From Verrucomicrobiales bacterium (GTDB lineage: Bacteria > Verrucomicrobiota > Verrucomicrobiia > Verrucomicrobiales > DEV007): a stretch of 64,000 nucleotides of DNA. The stretch covers positions 1 to 64,000 of the forward strand of contig JAEUHH010000102.1 in the NCBI GenBank assembly GCA_016795505.1, given 5' to 3'. Below, in pieces: positions 51,883 to 60,694 of this stretch. A program made the position numbers and the translations under genes. The notes beneath the pieces are model-generated. The model worked only from the letters and a program-made list of their open reading frames with translations, had not been told where the DNA came from and searched no databases. How positions within the stretch are numbered: position 1 is the stretch's first letter; every line of letters starts with the position of its first letter.

Positions 51883-52586
51883 GGCGTTTTCCGGTGAGGT
51901 AAGCCAGGATTCGGGGCGCCGCATCGAAAACCCACGCCCCGGATGGTCTGGATCAGCCGGATGGGGCGTCCCTCGTCGACTTTTCGGCGCAGCCGGGCCA
52001 GATGGACGTCGATGACGTTGTCCAGAGGAGTGGTGCGATTGGTTTCCCGCCAGATGTCGCGAGCCAGCATCGCGCGGGTCACGTCCTGGCCCTCATGACG
52101 CATCAGGTAGTGGAGCACATCGAACTCGCGGGGCGTGAGGGGCAGTTCCTCTTCTCCCCGCAAGGCCCGACGAGTCTGGAGGTCGAGCACGAGGTCGGCC
52201 ACTTGATGGCGCAGGGCTTCATCCCCGGTCGATCGCCGCAGCAGGGCGCGCACTCGGGCGAGCAGTTCCGCAAAGGCGAAGGGTTTCACCAGATAGTCAT
52301 CCGCACCACTGTCGAGCCCCTGGACGCGGTCCTCCACGGCATCCCGGGCCGTGAGCAACAGTACGGACAGTTTGTCGCCGCGCTGTCGGAGATCGCGCAG
52401 GATCTCGATCCCGTCGCGGCCGGGCAGCATCCAGTCTAGGATGACCAGGTCGAAGGTCCCGGCCTGAATACGTGACAGCCCCTCGTCGCCGGTGAGGGAC
52501 ACGATGGGGGTGTAGCCTTCGGCTTCGAGGCCGGAGCGGATGGCGTCCGCTGTCTTGGGATCGTCTTCGACTATCAGGATCTTCAC
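51879..52586 (-). CDS. OmpR-family response regulator
   Basis: The product is 235 residues from a GTG at 52586. The receiver domain has the acidic pocket IVEDD, the phospho-Asp in DLVILDWMLPG, and conserved Thr/Lys (LLLTARDA, DDYLVKPFAF). The C-terminal winged helix has LPLTPREFDVLHYL and NVIDVHLARLRRKVDEG, typical of OmpR-type DNA binding. It is translationally coupled to the kinase. The RND operon downstream on the same strand is its most likely target. Confidence 0.95.
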   Translation of the reverse strand: MKILIVEDDPKTADAIRSGLEAEGYTPIVSLTGDEGLSRIQAGTFDLVILDWMLPGRDGIEILRDLRQRGDKLSVLLLTARDAVEDRVQGLDSGADDYLVKPFAFAELLARVRALLRRSTGDEALRHQVADLVLDLQTRRALRGEEELPLTPREFDVLHYLMRHEGQDVTRAMLARDIWRETNRTTPLDNVIDVHLARLRRKVDEGRPIRLIQTIRGVGFRCGAPNPGLPHRKTP

Positions 52587-52789
52587 GGGGCTGGGAGCGT
52601 GGGGACCATCGCCCGCGCCGCGGCGATCACAAGCAGAGGTCGATCACATCTCTCCGGGTGGCGGTTTCGTCCCGGCTTTTGCTGTAAAACGGGGCCAAAG
52701 CTGAATTTCGGCCGTATTCTTTTCAAAGGCTTCGATTCACCGACGAAAGTCCTGTAAATTTCTGTCCAAGTAACACCGTCCCCAAAAAC

Positions 52790-53893
52790 ATGATGACCGT
52801 TGGCTGTCCCAAGGAAATCAAGCCGCAGGAGAACCGCGTCGCCCTGACGCCGTCGGGGGCCGCGCAACTCGTTCGTCGCGGGGTGTCCGTCGTGGTCGAA
52901 GCCAACGCCGGTCGCGGGGCCGATTACGATGACGAGGAATACCTCAAAGCCGGCGCCGCGGTCGTCCCGACGGCGGCCGAGGTCTTCGCGCGGGCCGATT
53001 TGATCGTGAAGGTCAAGGAGCCCCAGCCGGTCGAGATCGCGATGCTGCGGGAGGGGCAGACGCTGTTCACCTACCTGCACCTCGCCGCCTCGAAAAAACT
53101 GACCGAGGATCTCGTCGCCACCGGCGTCACCGGGATCGCCTACGAGACGGTGCGGATCGGCCGCCGCCTGCCGCTGCTGGAGCCGATGAGCGAGGTGGCC
53201 GGGCGCATGTCGGTCATTGTCGGGGCTTATTTTCTGGCGAAACACTCGGGAGGCCGCGGCACCCTGCTGGGGGGCGTTCCCGGGGTTCTGCCCGGTCGCG
53301 TGGCGATCATCGGGGGCGGCACCTGCGGCACCAATGCCGCCAAGGTGGCCACCGGTATCGGCGCCGACACGACCATCCTGGAGGTGGACAGCGAGCGCAT
53401 GACCTGGCTCGACACCGCCATGCCCGCGGCGCGGACTCTCTACTCCACCGAGGCGGCGCTGGTCGACCTGCTGCCGCGCACCGACCTGCTCATCGGGGCC
53501 GTGCTGGTGCCGGGGGCGCGGGCGCCGAAACTGGTGACCCGCGAGATGTTGCGCTCGATGCGGAATGGCACCGTCTTTGTCGACATCGCCGTCGATCAGG
53601 GCGGCTGCGGGGAGACGACCCGGCCCACGACCCATGAGGCCCCGGTTTATGTCGAGGAGGGCGTGATCCATTACTGCGTCGCCAACATGCCCGGCGCCTA
53701 TGCCCGCACCTCGACCCAGGCGCTGACCAGCGTCACGCTGCCCTACGTGCAATTTCTCGCTACCGAGGGACTCGCCGGCGCCTGCCGCCGCCATCCTGAG
53801 TTGGCCGGTGGCATCAACTGCCAGCAGGGGCGCCTGACCTGCCGCGAGGTCGCCGAGGCTCATGGGATGGAGTGGTCGGAGGCGGTGTGCTGA
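52790..53893 (+). CDS. ald: Alanine dehydrogenase
   Basis: The product is 367 residues, the usual length; the ATG at 52790 is followed by a second ATG. N-terminal VGCPKEIKPQENRVALTP is typical. The pyruvate-binding Lys lies in LIVKVKEPQ and the catalytic His in TYLHLAAS. The NAD-binding part has VAIIGGGTCGTNAAKVA, a Gly-to-Cys variation of the usual GGGxVG. The enzyme interconverts alanine with pyruvate and ammonia using NAD. The gene is divergent from the response regulator. A PhyH-type gene follows 14 bases after its stop and may be co-transcribed. Confidence 0.95.
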   Translation: MMTVGCPKEIKPQENRVALTPSGAAQLVRRGVSVVVEANAGRGADYDDEEYLKAGAAVVPTAAEVFARADLIVKVKEPQPVEIAMLREGQTLFTYLHLAASKKLTEDLVATGVTGIAYETVRIGRRLPLLEPMSEVAGRMSVIVGAYFLAKHSGGRGTLLGGVPGVLPGRVAIIGGGTCGTNAAKVATGIGADTTILEVDSERMTWLDTAMPAARTLYSTEAALVDLLPRTDLLIGAVLVPGARAPKLVTREMLRSMRNGTVFVDIAVDQGGCGETTRPTTHEAPVYVEEGVIHYCVANMPGAYARTSTQALTSVTLPYVQFLATEGLAGACRRHPELAGGINCQQGRLTCREVAEAHGMEWSEAVC

Positions 53894-53907
53894 GGGAGCG
53901 GTCGTTC

Positions 53908-54573
53908 ATGATGTGCGAGGTTGAACAGTTTGGCTATTCCTGGGCTCGCGGATTCCTGACGGAGGAAGAGATCGGGACATTGGGGGGTGCTTTGGGAAAC
54001 GTCACCGGTGCGGGACGGCGAGGTGTTCTTGAAATACCCGAGGTGAGGGTATTGGCGGGTTCGGAGCAGATCCGATCACTGGTTCAGCGTTTCGTGGGCG
54101 GACGGCCCAGGCCGGTGAGGGCGATTTTTTTCAACAAGTCATCAGATTCGAATTGGCTGGTGTCGTGGCATCAGGATCTGAGTATCGCGGTGAAGGAGCG
54201 TATCGAAATTGCCGGCTTTGGCCCTTGGAGCGTCAAGGAAGGGGTGTGTCATGTCCAGCCTCCGGATTCCGTGCTCGAGAGAATGATCACCCTCAGGATT
54301 CATTTGGATGATGCCGATGAGACAAACGGCGCACTAAAGGTTCTCCCCGGCACCCATTGCCTCGGGCGGTTGTCGGCCGATGAAATCGGGCAATGCAGGA
54401 GTTCTATTCCTGAAACGCTTTGTCAGGCCAACCGCGGTGATGCCCTACTGATGAGGCCGATGATCCTTCACGCATCGTCCCGTTCGACAGTGGTGAGACC
54501 CCGTCGGATACTGCACATCGAATACGCATCCCAGGATCTCCCGTCCGGGCTCGAATGGTATGATGACGTGTGA
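53908..54573 (+). CDS. Phytanoyl-CoA dioxygenase (PhyH)-family Fe(II)/2-oxoglutarate oxygenase
   Basis: The product is 221 residues from ATG 53908 (ATG 53911 is equivalent). The iron-binding facial triad is visible as HQD in LVSWHQDLSIAV and the distal His in ILHASSRS, followed by the 2-oxoglutarate Arg region RPRRILHIEY. GALKVLPGTHCLG is the usual strand before the second ligand. The enzyme should hydroxylate an unknown small molecule. The sequence is visibly more AT-rich than its neighbours, which may mean recent transfer. The gene lies 14 bases after ald. Confidence 0.88.
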   Translation: MMCEVEQFGYSWARGFLTEEEIGTLGGALGNVTGAGRRGVLEIPEVRVLAGSEQIRSLVQRFVGGRPRPVRAIFFNKSSDSNWLVSWHQDLSIAVKERIEIAGFGPWSVKEGVCHVQPPDSVLERMITLRIHLDDADETNGALKVLPGTHCLGRLSADEIGQCRSSIPETLCQANRGDALLMRPMILHASSRSTVVRPRRILHIEYASQDLPSGLEWYDDV

Positions 54574-54669
54574 TTGGGTTGTGATCGGTGCTGAACGATT
54601 TTTTGGGAAATGCCGTGCTGGCGCTAATCCGTAGTTTGGATTCTCCGAGGAATTGTATACAATTCACCA

Positions 54670-57390
54670 GTGACCGAATCTGCCTGCCATCCGACGCGAC
54701 TCGCTGCCTGCTGCCTCGCCGCCGCGCTGGCTTGGGTGTCGCCGGCTTGGGGCATCGATGCCGAGAAGGCGGCGGGGTGGTGGTCGGTACGGCCGATTGC
54801 GATCGAACCCTCTTTGATCGGAGAGGCAACAGGGTTGGATCGGAACTGGGGGCGCAATGAAATCGACCGTTTCGTCCTCGCGAAGTTGAAGGAACAGGGG
54901 CTGGAGCCTTCGCCCGAGGCGGTGCCGGAGGTGTTGTGCCGCCGGCTGTATTTTGACCTCACCGGCCTGCCGCCGACGCCGGAGCAGGTCGCGGCATTTC
55001 GAAAAGCCCACGCCACTGACCCGGAGGGCGCCTACGAGCGGCTGGTGGACGAATTGCTGGCCAGTCGGGCCTATGCGGAAAAATACGCCCGCCACTGGCT
55101 CGACATCGCCCACTACGCGGACACCCATGGCTTTGAACGGGATCAGCTGCGGCCAAATGCGTGGCCTTACCGGGATTATGTGATCCGCTCGCTGCTCGAC
55201 GACAAGCCCTACGACCGCTTCCTCCGGGAACAGATCGCGGGCGATGTGGTGGCGCCGGACGATCCCGAGGCGGTCACCGCGACGGGCTTCCTCGCGGCGG
55301 GGCCGTTCGATTTCGTGGGGCAGGTGGAGACCAAGAGCGACGAACTGCGCCGCTCGGCGCGGGCGCTCGATCTCGACGACATGCTGACTCAGGTGATGAC
55401 CGCGACCCTGGCGATGACGGTCAATTGCGCGCGCTGTCACGACCACAAGCTCGATCCCATCCCGCAGCGGGAGTATTACCAACTCGCCTCGGTCTTCGCC
55501 GGCCTGCGCCGGGCCGACCGGCCGGTGAGCGAGGCCGCGAGGCAGCGTTATGAGGCGGAGAAAAAGCGACTCGACGGCGAGTTTGCCCGCGTCAGTCACG
55601 AGATCGGCCGGCTGCGGGGGCAGGGGATCGACTTGGCCGATGTGGTCGGCGGCGGCAACGGTTTGGGCACGGGTAAGCCGCGCCAGGGGCTCGATCCGCG
55701 GACCGCGCAGGTGCAGGAGCGCGACTTCGGCAATCTGGGCAATGTGAAGGTGAACACTTTCGCCGCCTGCGGGCATCAGGCGTTCGTCGATGGGGTGGTC
55801 ATTCCCGATGGCGGTCCGGGTGGCGGCGCGGCGGTGCCGATCAGCTCCACGGGGCTCACGGTGACGGATGTGCCGGACACCTCCGGCCTCGCCTGGGACG
55901 TGATCCGCAACGGCCGGGTGGCGAGCCAGTTTTCCACCGAGCTGGGCGGAGTCGATTATGCGTCGGCTGGCCATTCCCTGCTCGGGATTCACGCCAATGC
56001 CGGGATCACCTTCGACCTCGCCGCCATCCGTGAGGCCAACCGGGCGGGCGCGATGACGCTCTCGGCCGTGGCTGGCTATGGCGGACGCGAGGGGCCGCAT
56101 GGGGCGGAACTTCGGCTCTATCTCGATGGAAAGCCGGCCTTTTCCCACCGCCTGAGCCGGAAGGGCGGCGCTGTGGCGGTGGAAATCGCGATTCCGGAGC
56201 CGGTCCGGTTTCTCACCGTGCTGTCCACGGATGGCGGGGACGGCTACGCGAATGACCAAGTCTTCCTGGGCGATGCGCGGCTGCGTCCGGCGACGCCCCC
56301 GACTGCGACGGAGGCGGATCTGGAGCGGCTGAGCCGGTTGGAAAGCGAGCTGAAGACCATCGAGGCGGCGCGCCATGAGTTGGGGCCACCGCCGACCGTC
56401 TATGCCGTCGTGGCCGATCCCGATCCGCCCGTGGTCCGGGTTCTGGAGCGGGGCGATCCCGAGTCGCCGGGCGAGGCCGTCGGTCCCTCGGCGCTTTCCT
56501 GGCTGGAAGCGCACCTGCCTGCGGCCATCGGTGACGCGTCCCTGCCCGAGGGTGAACGCCGCCGGGCTCTGGCCGACTGGATCGTCGATCCGCGCAACCC
56601 GCTGACGAGCCGGGTGATCGCGAATCGGCTCTGGCATTGGCATTTCGGCCAGGGACTCGTCACCACGCCGAGCGATTTCGGGCTGGGTGGAGACACGCCT
56701 TCCCATCCCGAGTTGCTCGACTTCCTCGCCGACCGCCTGCTCCGCGAGGGCTGGTCGCTGAAGGCCCTGCACCGTCTCATTGTGACCAGCGCCACCTGGC
56801 GGCAGGGTTCGGGCTGGAATGCCGCCGCCGCCGCGGTCGACGCGCAGAATCGGTTGCTCTGGCGGATGAATCCCCGCCGGCTCACCGCCGAGGAGGTGCG
56901 CGACGCGGTGCTGGCGACGACCGGCAAGCTCAATCCCGAGCCCTTCGGCCCCGGCTATCGTGATTTTGCCTACCAGGAGGCCTATGCACCGATCTACACC
57001 TACACCACGGCTGATTCGCCCGAACTGTGGCGGCGGAGCGTTTACCGCTTCGTGGTGAGAACGACGCCGCACGATTTCATGACCGCGCTCGACTGCCCGG
57101 ACCCGGCCAATCTGACTCCGAAGCGGCTCACCACCACGACGGCTCTGCAATCTCTGGCCCTCTACAACAACGATTTCATGATCCGGCAGGCCGGCTATCT
57201 GGCCGGGCGGCTGGAGCGGGAAGCCGGCGCGGCTCCCGAGGCCCAGGCAGAGAGGGCCTTCCGGCTCGCCTTTTCCCGGGAACCAGCGGCCGCGGAGAAG
57301 GCGGAGGCGGCGGTCTTCATCCGCGAATCGGGACTCTTTGCCTTTTGCCGGTCGTTGCTGAATGCGAACGAGTTTGTTTATGTGGATTGA
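54670..57390 (+). CDS. DUF1549/DUF1553 (PSD1-type) secreted protein with inserted NPCBM-like domain
   Basis: The product is 906 residues from a GTG at 54670. A signal peptide (LAACCLAAALAWVSPAWG) leads to the DUF1549 part (NEIDRFVLAKL, LYFDLTGLPPTPEQV, HWLDIAHYADTHGFE, NCARCHDHKLDPIPQREYY). A galactose-binding/NPCBM-like segment occupies about residues 390-540 (LLGIHANAGITFDLAAI). DUF1553 follows (RRALADWIVDPRNPLTSRVI, LWHWHFGQGLV, RFVVRTTPHDFMTALDCP). CARCH could bind a c-type haem. The pairing with a downstream DUF1501 gene is classic for Planctomycetota and Verrucomicrobiota and is usually linked to polysaccharide use. The substrate is unknown. Repeat array 8 lies in the linker after the signal peptide. 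Confidence 0.88.
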   Translation: MTESACHPTRLAACCLAAALAWVSPAWGIDAEKAAGWWSVRPIAIEPSLIGEATGLDRNWGRNEIDRFVLAKLKEQGLEPSPEAVPEVLCRRLYFDLTGLPPTPEQVAAFRKAHATDPEGAYERLVDELLASRAYAEKYARHWLDIAHYADTHGFERDQLRPNAWPYRDYVIRSLLDDKPYDRFLREQIAGDVVAPDDPEAVTATGFLAAGPFDFVGQVETKSDELRRSARALDLDDMLTQVMTATLAMTVNCARCHDHKLDPIPQREYYQLASVFAGLRRADRPVSEAARQRYEAEKKRLDGEFARVSHEIGRLRGQGIDLADVVGGGNGLGTGKPRQGLDPRTAQVQERDFGNLGNVKVNTFAACGHQAFVDGVVIPDGGPGGGAAVPISSTGLTVTDVPDTSGLAWDVIRNGRVASQFSTELGGVDYASAGHSLLGIHANAGITFDLAAIREANRAGAMTLSAVAGYGGREGPHGAELRLYLDGKPAFSHRLSRKGGAVAVEIAIPEPVRFLTVLSTDGGDGYANDQVFLGDARLRPATPPTATEADLERLSRLESELKTIEAARHELGPPPTVYAVVADPDPPVVRVLERGDPESPGEAVGPSALSWLEAHLPAAIGDASLPEGERRRALADWIVDPRNPLTSRVIANRLWHWHFGQGLVTTPSDFGLGGDTPSHPELLDFLADRLLREGWSLKALHRLIVTSATWRQGSGWNAAAAAVDAQNRLLWRMNPRRLTAEEVRDAVLATTGKLNPEPFGPGYRDFAYQEAYAPIYTYTTADSPELWRRSVYRFVVRTTPHDFMTALDCPDPANLTPKRLTTTTALQSLALYNNDFMIRQAGYLAGRLEREAGAAPEAQAERAFRLAFSREPAAAEKAEAAVFIRESGLFAFCRSLLNANEFVYVD
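54799..54846. repeat. 22-bp-phased ACCCTGT array, locus 8 (inverted, inside the DUF1549/DUF1553 gene)
   Basis: Cores ACCCTCT at 54807-54813 and ACAGGGT at 54829-54835 are 22 bp apart, with GATC flanks and the ending GATCGGAA. The array encodes the linker IEPSLIGEATGLDRN between the secretion signal and the first conserved motif of the protein, a region where length and sequence normally vary. Confidence 0.85.
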
Positions 57391-57418
57391 TGACAAACTC
57401 ATTTTCTGCATTCGCCCA

Positions 57419-59203
57419 ATGAACACCACCGTCCTCCCCGCCCTCGGCGCGCTCGCCATGTGCCTCGCATCGGCCCAGGCCGGACCACTGGTCCTGCATC
57501 CGCAGGGCCGGCCGCTCCCAACGGAGCAGCAGGGGCCCTTTGTCACCACTGGTGACGGGGGCATTCTCTGCATCGATGCCCGGCAGGCCTGGCGCAGCAC
57601 GGACGAGGGCGCCACGTGGACGAGCACGCCGCTGTTCGCCGATGAGACGAAATTCGAAGTTAGCAGCGAGCGGGCTCTGGTCCGCACCCGGAGCGGCGTA
57701 GTGGTGGCGGCTTGGATGAATTTGAAGGAGCGCCAGTCGCCGCCCTGGGATCAGTGGGGCGGCTCGGAGGAGATTTTCCGGCAGTTCATCCTGCCCACTT
57801 ACGTGTGCCGCAGTCTCGACGACGGCAAAACCTGGGAGACGCCCATCCGGATCAATCAGCCTTGGTGCGGCTGCATCCACAGCCTGATCGAGACCCGCAG
57901 CGGACGCCTCGTGCTGGTGGGGCAGGAGATCGTCTATCCGGGCTGGCGGCACGCCACCGTGATGTTTGTCTCCGACGACCAGGGCCTGACCTGGCGGCGC
58001 AGCAACGTGATGGACATCGGGCAGGGGAGTCACGACCACGCCGGCTCCATCGAGGGCACCGTGATCGAGCGGGGCGATGGCTCGCTCTACCTCCTGCTGC
58101 GCACCGAGACCGGCTTCCTCTATGAATCGACCTCGCGGGATGGCGGATTGACGTGGGAAAATTTGGGGCCGTCAAAAATCCGTTCCGTCACCTGCTGCGC
58201 CCAGATGGCTCGGCTCGCGGACGGGCGCGTCGCCCTGCTGTGGAATCATCCGCCGCGCCACAAGCCCGAGAGCGGCACCAGCCGGGAGGAGCTATCCCTC
58301 GCGTTTTCCTCCGATGACGGCCGCACCTGGTCAAACCCGGTGGTGGTGGCGGCGAGGCATGACGATCCCACCGGGCGTGAGTCGCGGATCCGCAATGTCT
58401 CCTATCCCTACTTCTACGAGCGCCGGCCTGGCGAGTTGTGGATCACCACCATGCAGGGAAATCTGCGGATGCGCATCGCCGTCGACGATCTGGGCAAGGG
58501 CGAGATCCCCGTGGCCAAGCCACCCGTGGCCGTGGCGCCGGCGGATGGCGGCATCTGGATGTTCGGGGACTCGACGACCGCCCTCCGACCGGGCAGCGTG
58601 GAACAGGTCTATTCGGTCCGCGTTCAGGAGGCGCTGCTGGGAATGGGCAGTTCGCTCAATGTTTACAATGCCGGGGTCGGCGGAAACACCACCACGGCGG
58701 CTCTGGCGCGATTTGACCGGGACGTGCTGCGGCATCGGCCGCGGGTGGTGGTGATGCAGTTCGGCATCAACGACGCGGCGGTGGATGTCTGGAAAACACC
58801 GCCGGTGACCCAGCCACGGGTCGATGCCGCCACCTACGAGTCCAATCTCCGCGAGCTCGTCGCGAAAGCCCGCGAGGCCAAAGCCAAGGTGATCCTGATG
58901 ACGACCAATCCCGTCACCTGGACGAGCCGGCTGAAGGAACTCTACGGAAAGCCGCCCTACGATCCTGGGAAAGCCGAGGGCTTCGACGTGCCGGTGCTGG
59001 CCGGCTACAACGACATCATCCGCCGGGTGGCGAAGGAGCTGGGCACGGGTCTGGTCGATGTCCGCGCCGCCTGGGAGGCCCACGCCGCCAAGCCGGACGC
59101 CTCATTCAACGATCTGCTCCTCGACGGGATGCACCCCAACGATCGCGGCCATGCCCTGGTGGCCGAACTCCTCACCCCCGCAATCCGCGAGCAGGTGCGC
59201 TGA
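57419..59203 (+). CDS. Sialidase-like (BNR/Asp-box) domain fused to SGNH/GDSL hydrolase
   Basis: The product is 594 residues from the ATG at 57419; an in-frame ATG at 57362 is out of context. A signal peptide (LGALAMCLASAQA) precedes a six-bladed-propeller-type half with five Asp boxes: STDEGATW, SLDDGKTW, SDDQGLTW, SRDGGLTW and SSDDGRTW. The C-terminal 210 residues are an SGNH esterase: FGDSTTA (block I), GVGGNTTT (Gly block), FGINDAAVD (Asn block) and DGMHPNDRGH (Asp-His). Exo-sialidases and carbohydrate esterases together would strip acylated sugars, for example O-acetylated residues. Sialic acid specificity is not shown. Confidence 0.88.
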   Translation: MNTTVLPALGALAMCLASAQAGPLVLHPQGRPLPTEQQGPFVTTGDGGILCIDARQAWRSTDEGATWTSTPLFADETKFEVSSERALVRTRSGVVVAAWMNLKERQSPPWDQWGGSEEIFRQFILPTYVCRSLDDGKTWETPIRINQPWCGCIHSLIETRSGRLVLVGQEIVYPGWRHATVMFVSDDQGLTWRRSNVMDIGQGSHDHAGSIEGTVIERGDGSLYLLLRTETGFLYESTSRDGGLTWENLGPSKIRSVTCCAQMARLADGRVALLWNHPPRHKPESGTSREELSLAFSSDDGRTWSNPVVVAARHDDPTGRESRIRNVSYPYFYERRPGELWITTMQGNLRMRIAVDDLGKGEIPVAKPPVAVAPADGGIWMFGDSTTALRPGSVEQVYSVRVQEALLGMGSSLNVYNAGVGGNTTTAALARFDRDVLRHRPRVVVMQFGINDAAVDVWKTPPVTQPRVDAATYESNLRELVAKAREAKAKVILMTTNPVTWTSRLKELYGKPPYDPGKAEGFDVPVLAGYNDIIRRVAKELGTGLVDVRAAWEAHAAKPDASFNDLLLDGMHPNDRGHALVAELLTPAIREQVR

Positions 59204-59227
59204 CCCGCTTTTCAACGAAACCCCGCC

Positions 59228-60694
59228 ATGAAACGCTGCTCCGGCTCCGATCGTTCGCCGCTCTCGCGACGCGACTTCCTCACCCATGCCGGCGGGGGGC
59301 TCGGAGGCGTCGCGCTGACGGCAATGCTGGGTCGCGAGGCCCGCGCCGCTCAAGCCATCGATCCCCTGGCGGCCCGGCCGGCGCCCCATCCGGCGCGGGC
59401 GAAGCGGGTCATCCAGATCTTCTGCCCCGGCGGGCTGAGCCATGTCGATACCTTCGACTACAAGCCGGAACTGGTCCGGCGCGCCGGCACGCCCTTCGAT
59501 CCCGACGGGAAGCTCCAGTTTTTTGCCTCCAAGCCGGGGAATTGCCAGCCCAGCTACTGGCCCTTCCGCCAGCACGGCGAATCAGGCCTGTGGATGTCCG
59601 ACCTCTTTCCCCGTCTGGCCGGCTGCATCGACGACATCGCCTTCATTTACTCCATGCAGAGCAAGACCGCGCTCCACGGGCCCGGTTGCTTTTTCATGAA
59701 CACCGGCTTTACCCTGCCCGGCTTTCCCAGCATGGGCGCCTGGGTGACCTACGGGCTGGGATCGGAGACGGAAAACCTGCCCGCCTTCGTGGTGCTGCCC
59801 GATCCCCGCGGGCTCCCGCCGGGCGGGCAGATCAACTGGGGCGCCGGCTTCCTGCCGGCCGTGCACCAGGGCACCACCATGACCGTCACCGAGGGCCGCG
59901 CGCCGCTCGCCGACCTGTTCCCGCCCCGGGAGGCGCCCGGCGTGTCGCCGGAGGGGGACCGGGCCGGGCTCGGCTTCCTGCGTCGGCTCAATGACCGCCA
60001 TCGCGATCTTCGACCCGGCAACAGCGAACTCGACGCCCGCATTGCGGCTTATGAAATGGCGGCACGCCTTCAGCTCAGCGCGCCCGAGGCCACCGACCTG
60101 CGCGGCGAATCGGAGGCGACGCGCCGGCTCTACGACATCGACGATCCCGACACCGGACCCTTCGGACGGCAGTGCCTGCTGGCCCGGCGGCTGGCGGAGC
60201 GGGGCGTGCGCTTCGTGCAGATCTATTGCGGGGCCGAAAACACCACCGCCAAGGCGATCCGGCCGAACTGGGACAGCCACGAGGACCTCGTGCGCGATCA
60301 CGGCTACTGGGGCCGGGTCCTCGACACCGGCGCCTCGGCCCTGCTCATCGATCTCAAGGCCCGCGGCCTGCTGGAGGACACCCTGGTGATCTGCACCACT
60401 GAGTTCGGTCGTCAGCCCGCCGCCCAGGGAGCCGGGGGCAAGGGCCGCGACCACAATGCCGGCGCTTTCACCGCCTGGCTGGCCGGAGGCGGCATCCAGG
60501 GCGGCGTCGGCTATGGCGCGACCGATCCGCTCGGTTTCAAAGCCGAGGACCGGGCGAAATACTGCTACGATCTCCACGCCACCGCGCTGCATCTCCTCGG
60601 CATCGACCACGAGCGGCTCACCTATTACAACAACGGCGTCGAGCGCCGCCTCACCGACGTGCATGGCCACGTGATCAAGCCGATTCTGGCTTAG
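59228..60694 (+). CDS. DUF1501-family secreted protein (Tat signal)
   Basis: The product is 488 residues. The twin-arginine signal SRRDFLTHAGGG is in the first 25 residues, so folding occurs before export. The DUF1501 domain follows, with QIFCPGGLSHVDTFDYKP, GLWMSDLFPRLAGCIDDIA, YGGENT-like CGAENTTAKAI, DTLVICTTEFGRQPAAQGAGG and KGRDHNAGAFTAWLAGGGIQGG. The fold is related to alkaline phosphatase/sulfatase enzymes. Members accompany PSD1-type proteins in these phyla, but the biochemical role is unknown. The 3' end overlaps the convergent MFS gene by 20 bases. Confidence 0.9.
   Translation: MKRCSGSDRSPLSRRDFLTHAGGGLGGVALTAMLGREARAAQAIDPLAARPAPHPARAKRVIQIFCPGGLSHVDTFDYKPELVRRAGTPFDPDGKLQFFASKPGNCQPSYWPFRQHGESGLWMSDLFPRLAGCIDDIAFIYSMQSKTALHGPGCFFMNTGFTLPGFPSMGAWVTYGLGSETENLPAFVVLPDPRGLPPGGQINWGAGFLPAVHQGTTMTVTEGRAPLADLFPPREAPGVSPEGDRAGLGFLRRLNDRHRDLRPGNSELDARIAAYEMAARLQLSAPEATDLRGESEATRRLYDIDDPDTGPFGRQCLLARRLAERGVRFVQIYCGAENTTAKAIRPNWDSHEDLVRDHGYWGRVLDTGASALLIDLKARGLLEDTLVICTTEFGRQPAAQGAGGKGRDHNAGAFTAWLAGGGIQGGVGYGATDPLGFKAEDRAKYCYDLHATALHLLGIDHERLTYYNNGVERRLTDVHGHVIKPILA

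Noticed and set aside
54664-57687. Open frame of about 1,000 codons antisense to the DUF1549/DUF1553 gene
   Set aside because: Same reasoning: the sense frame has family motifs along its whole length, the antisense frame has none.
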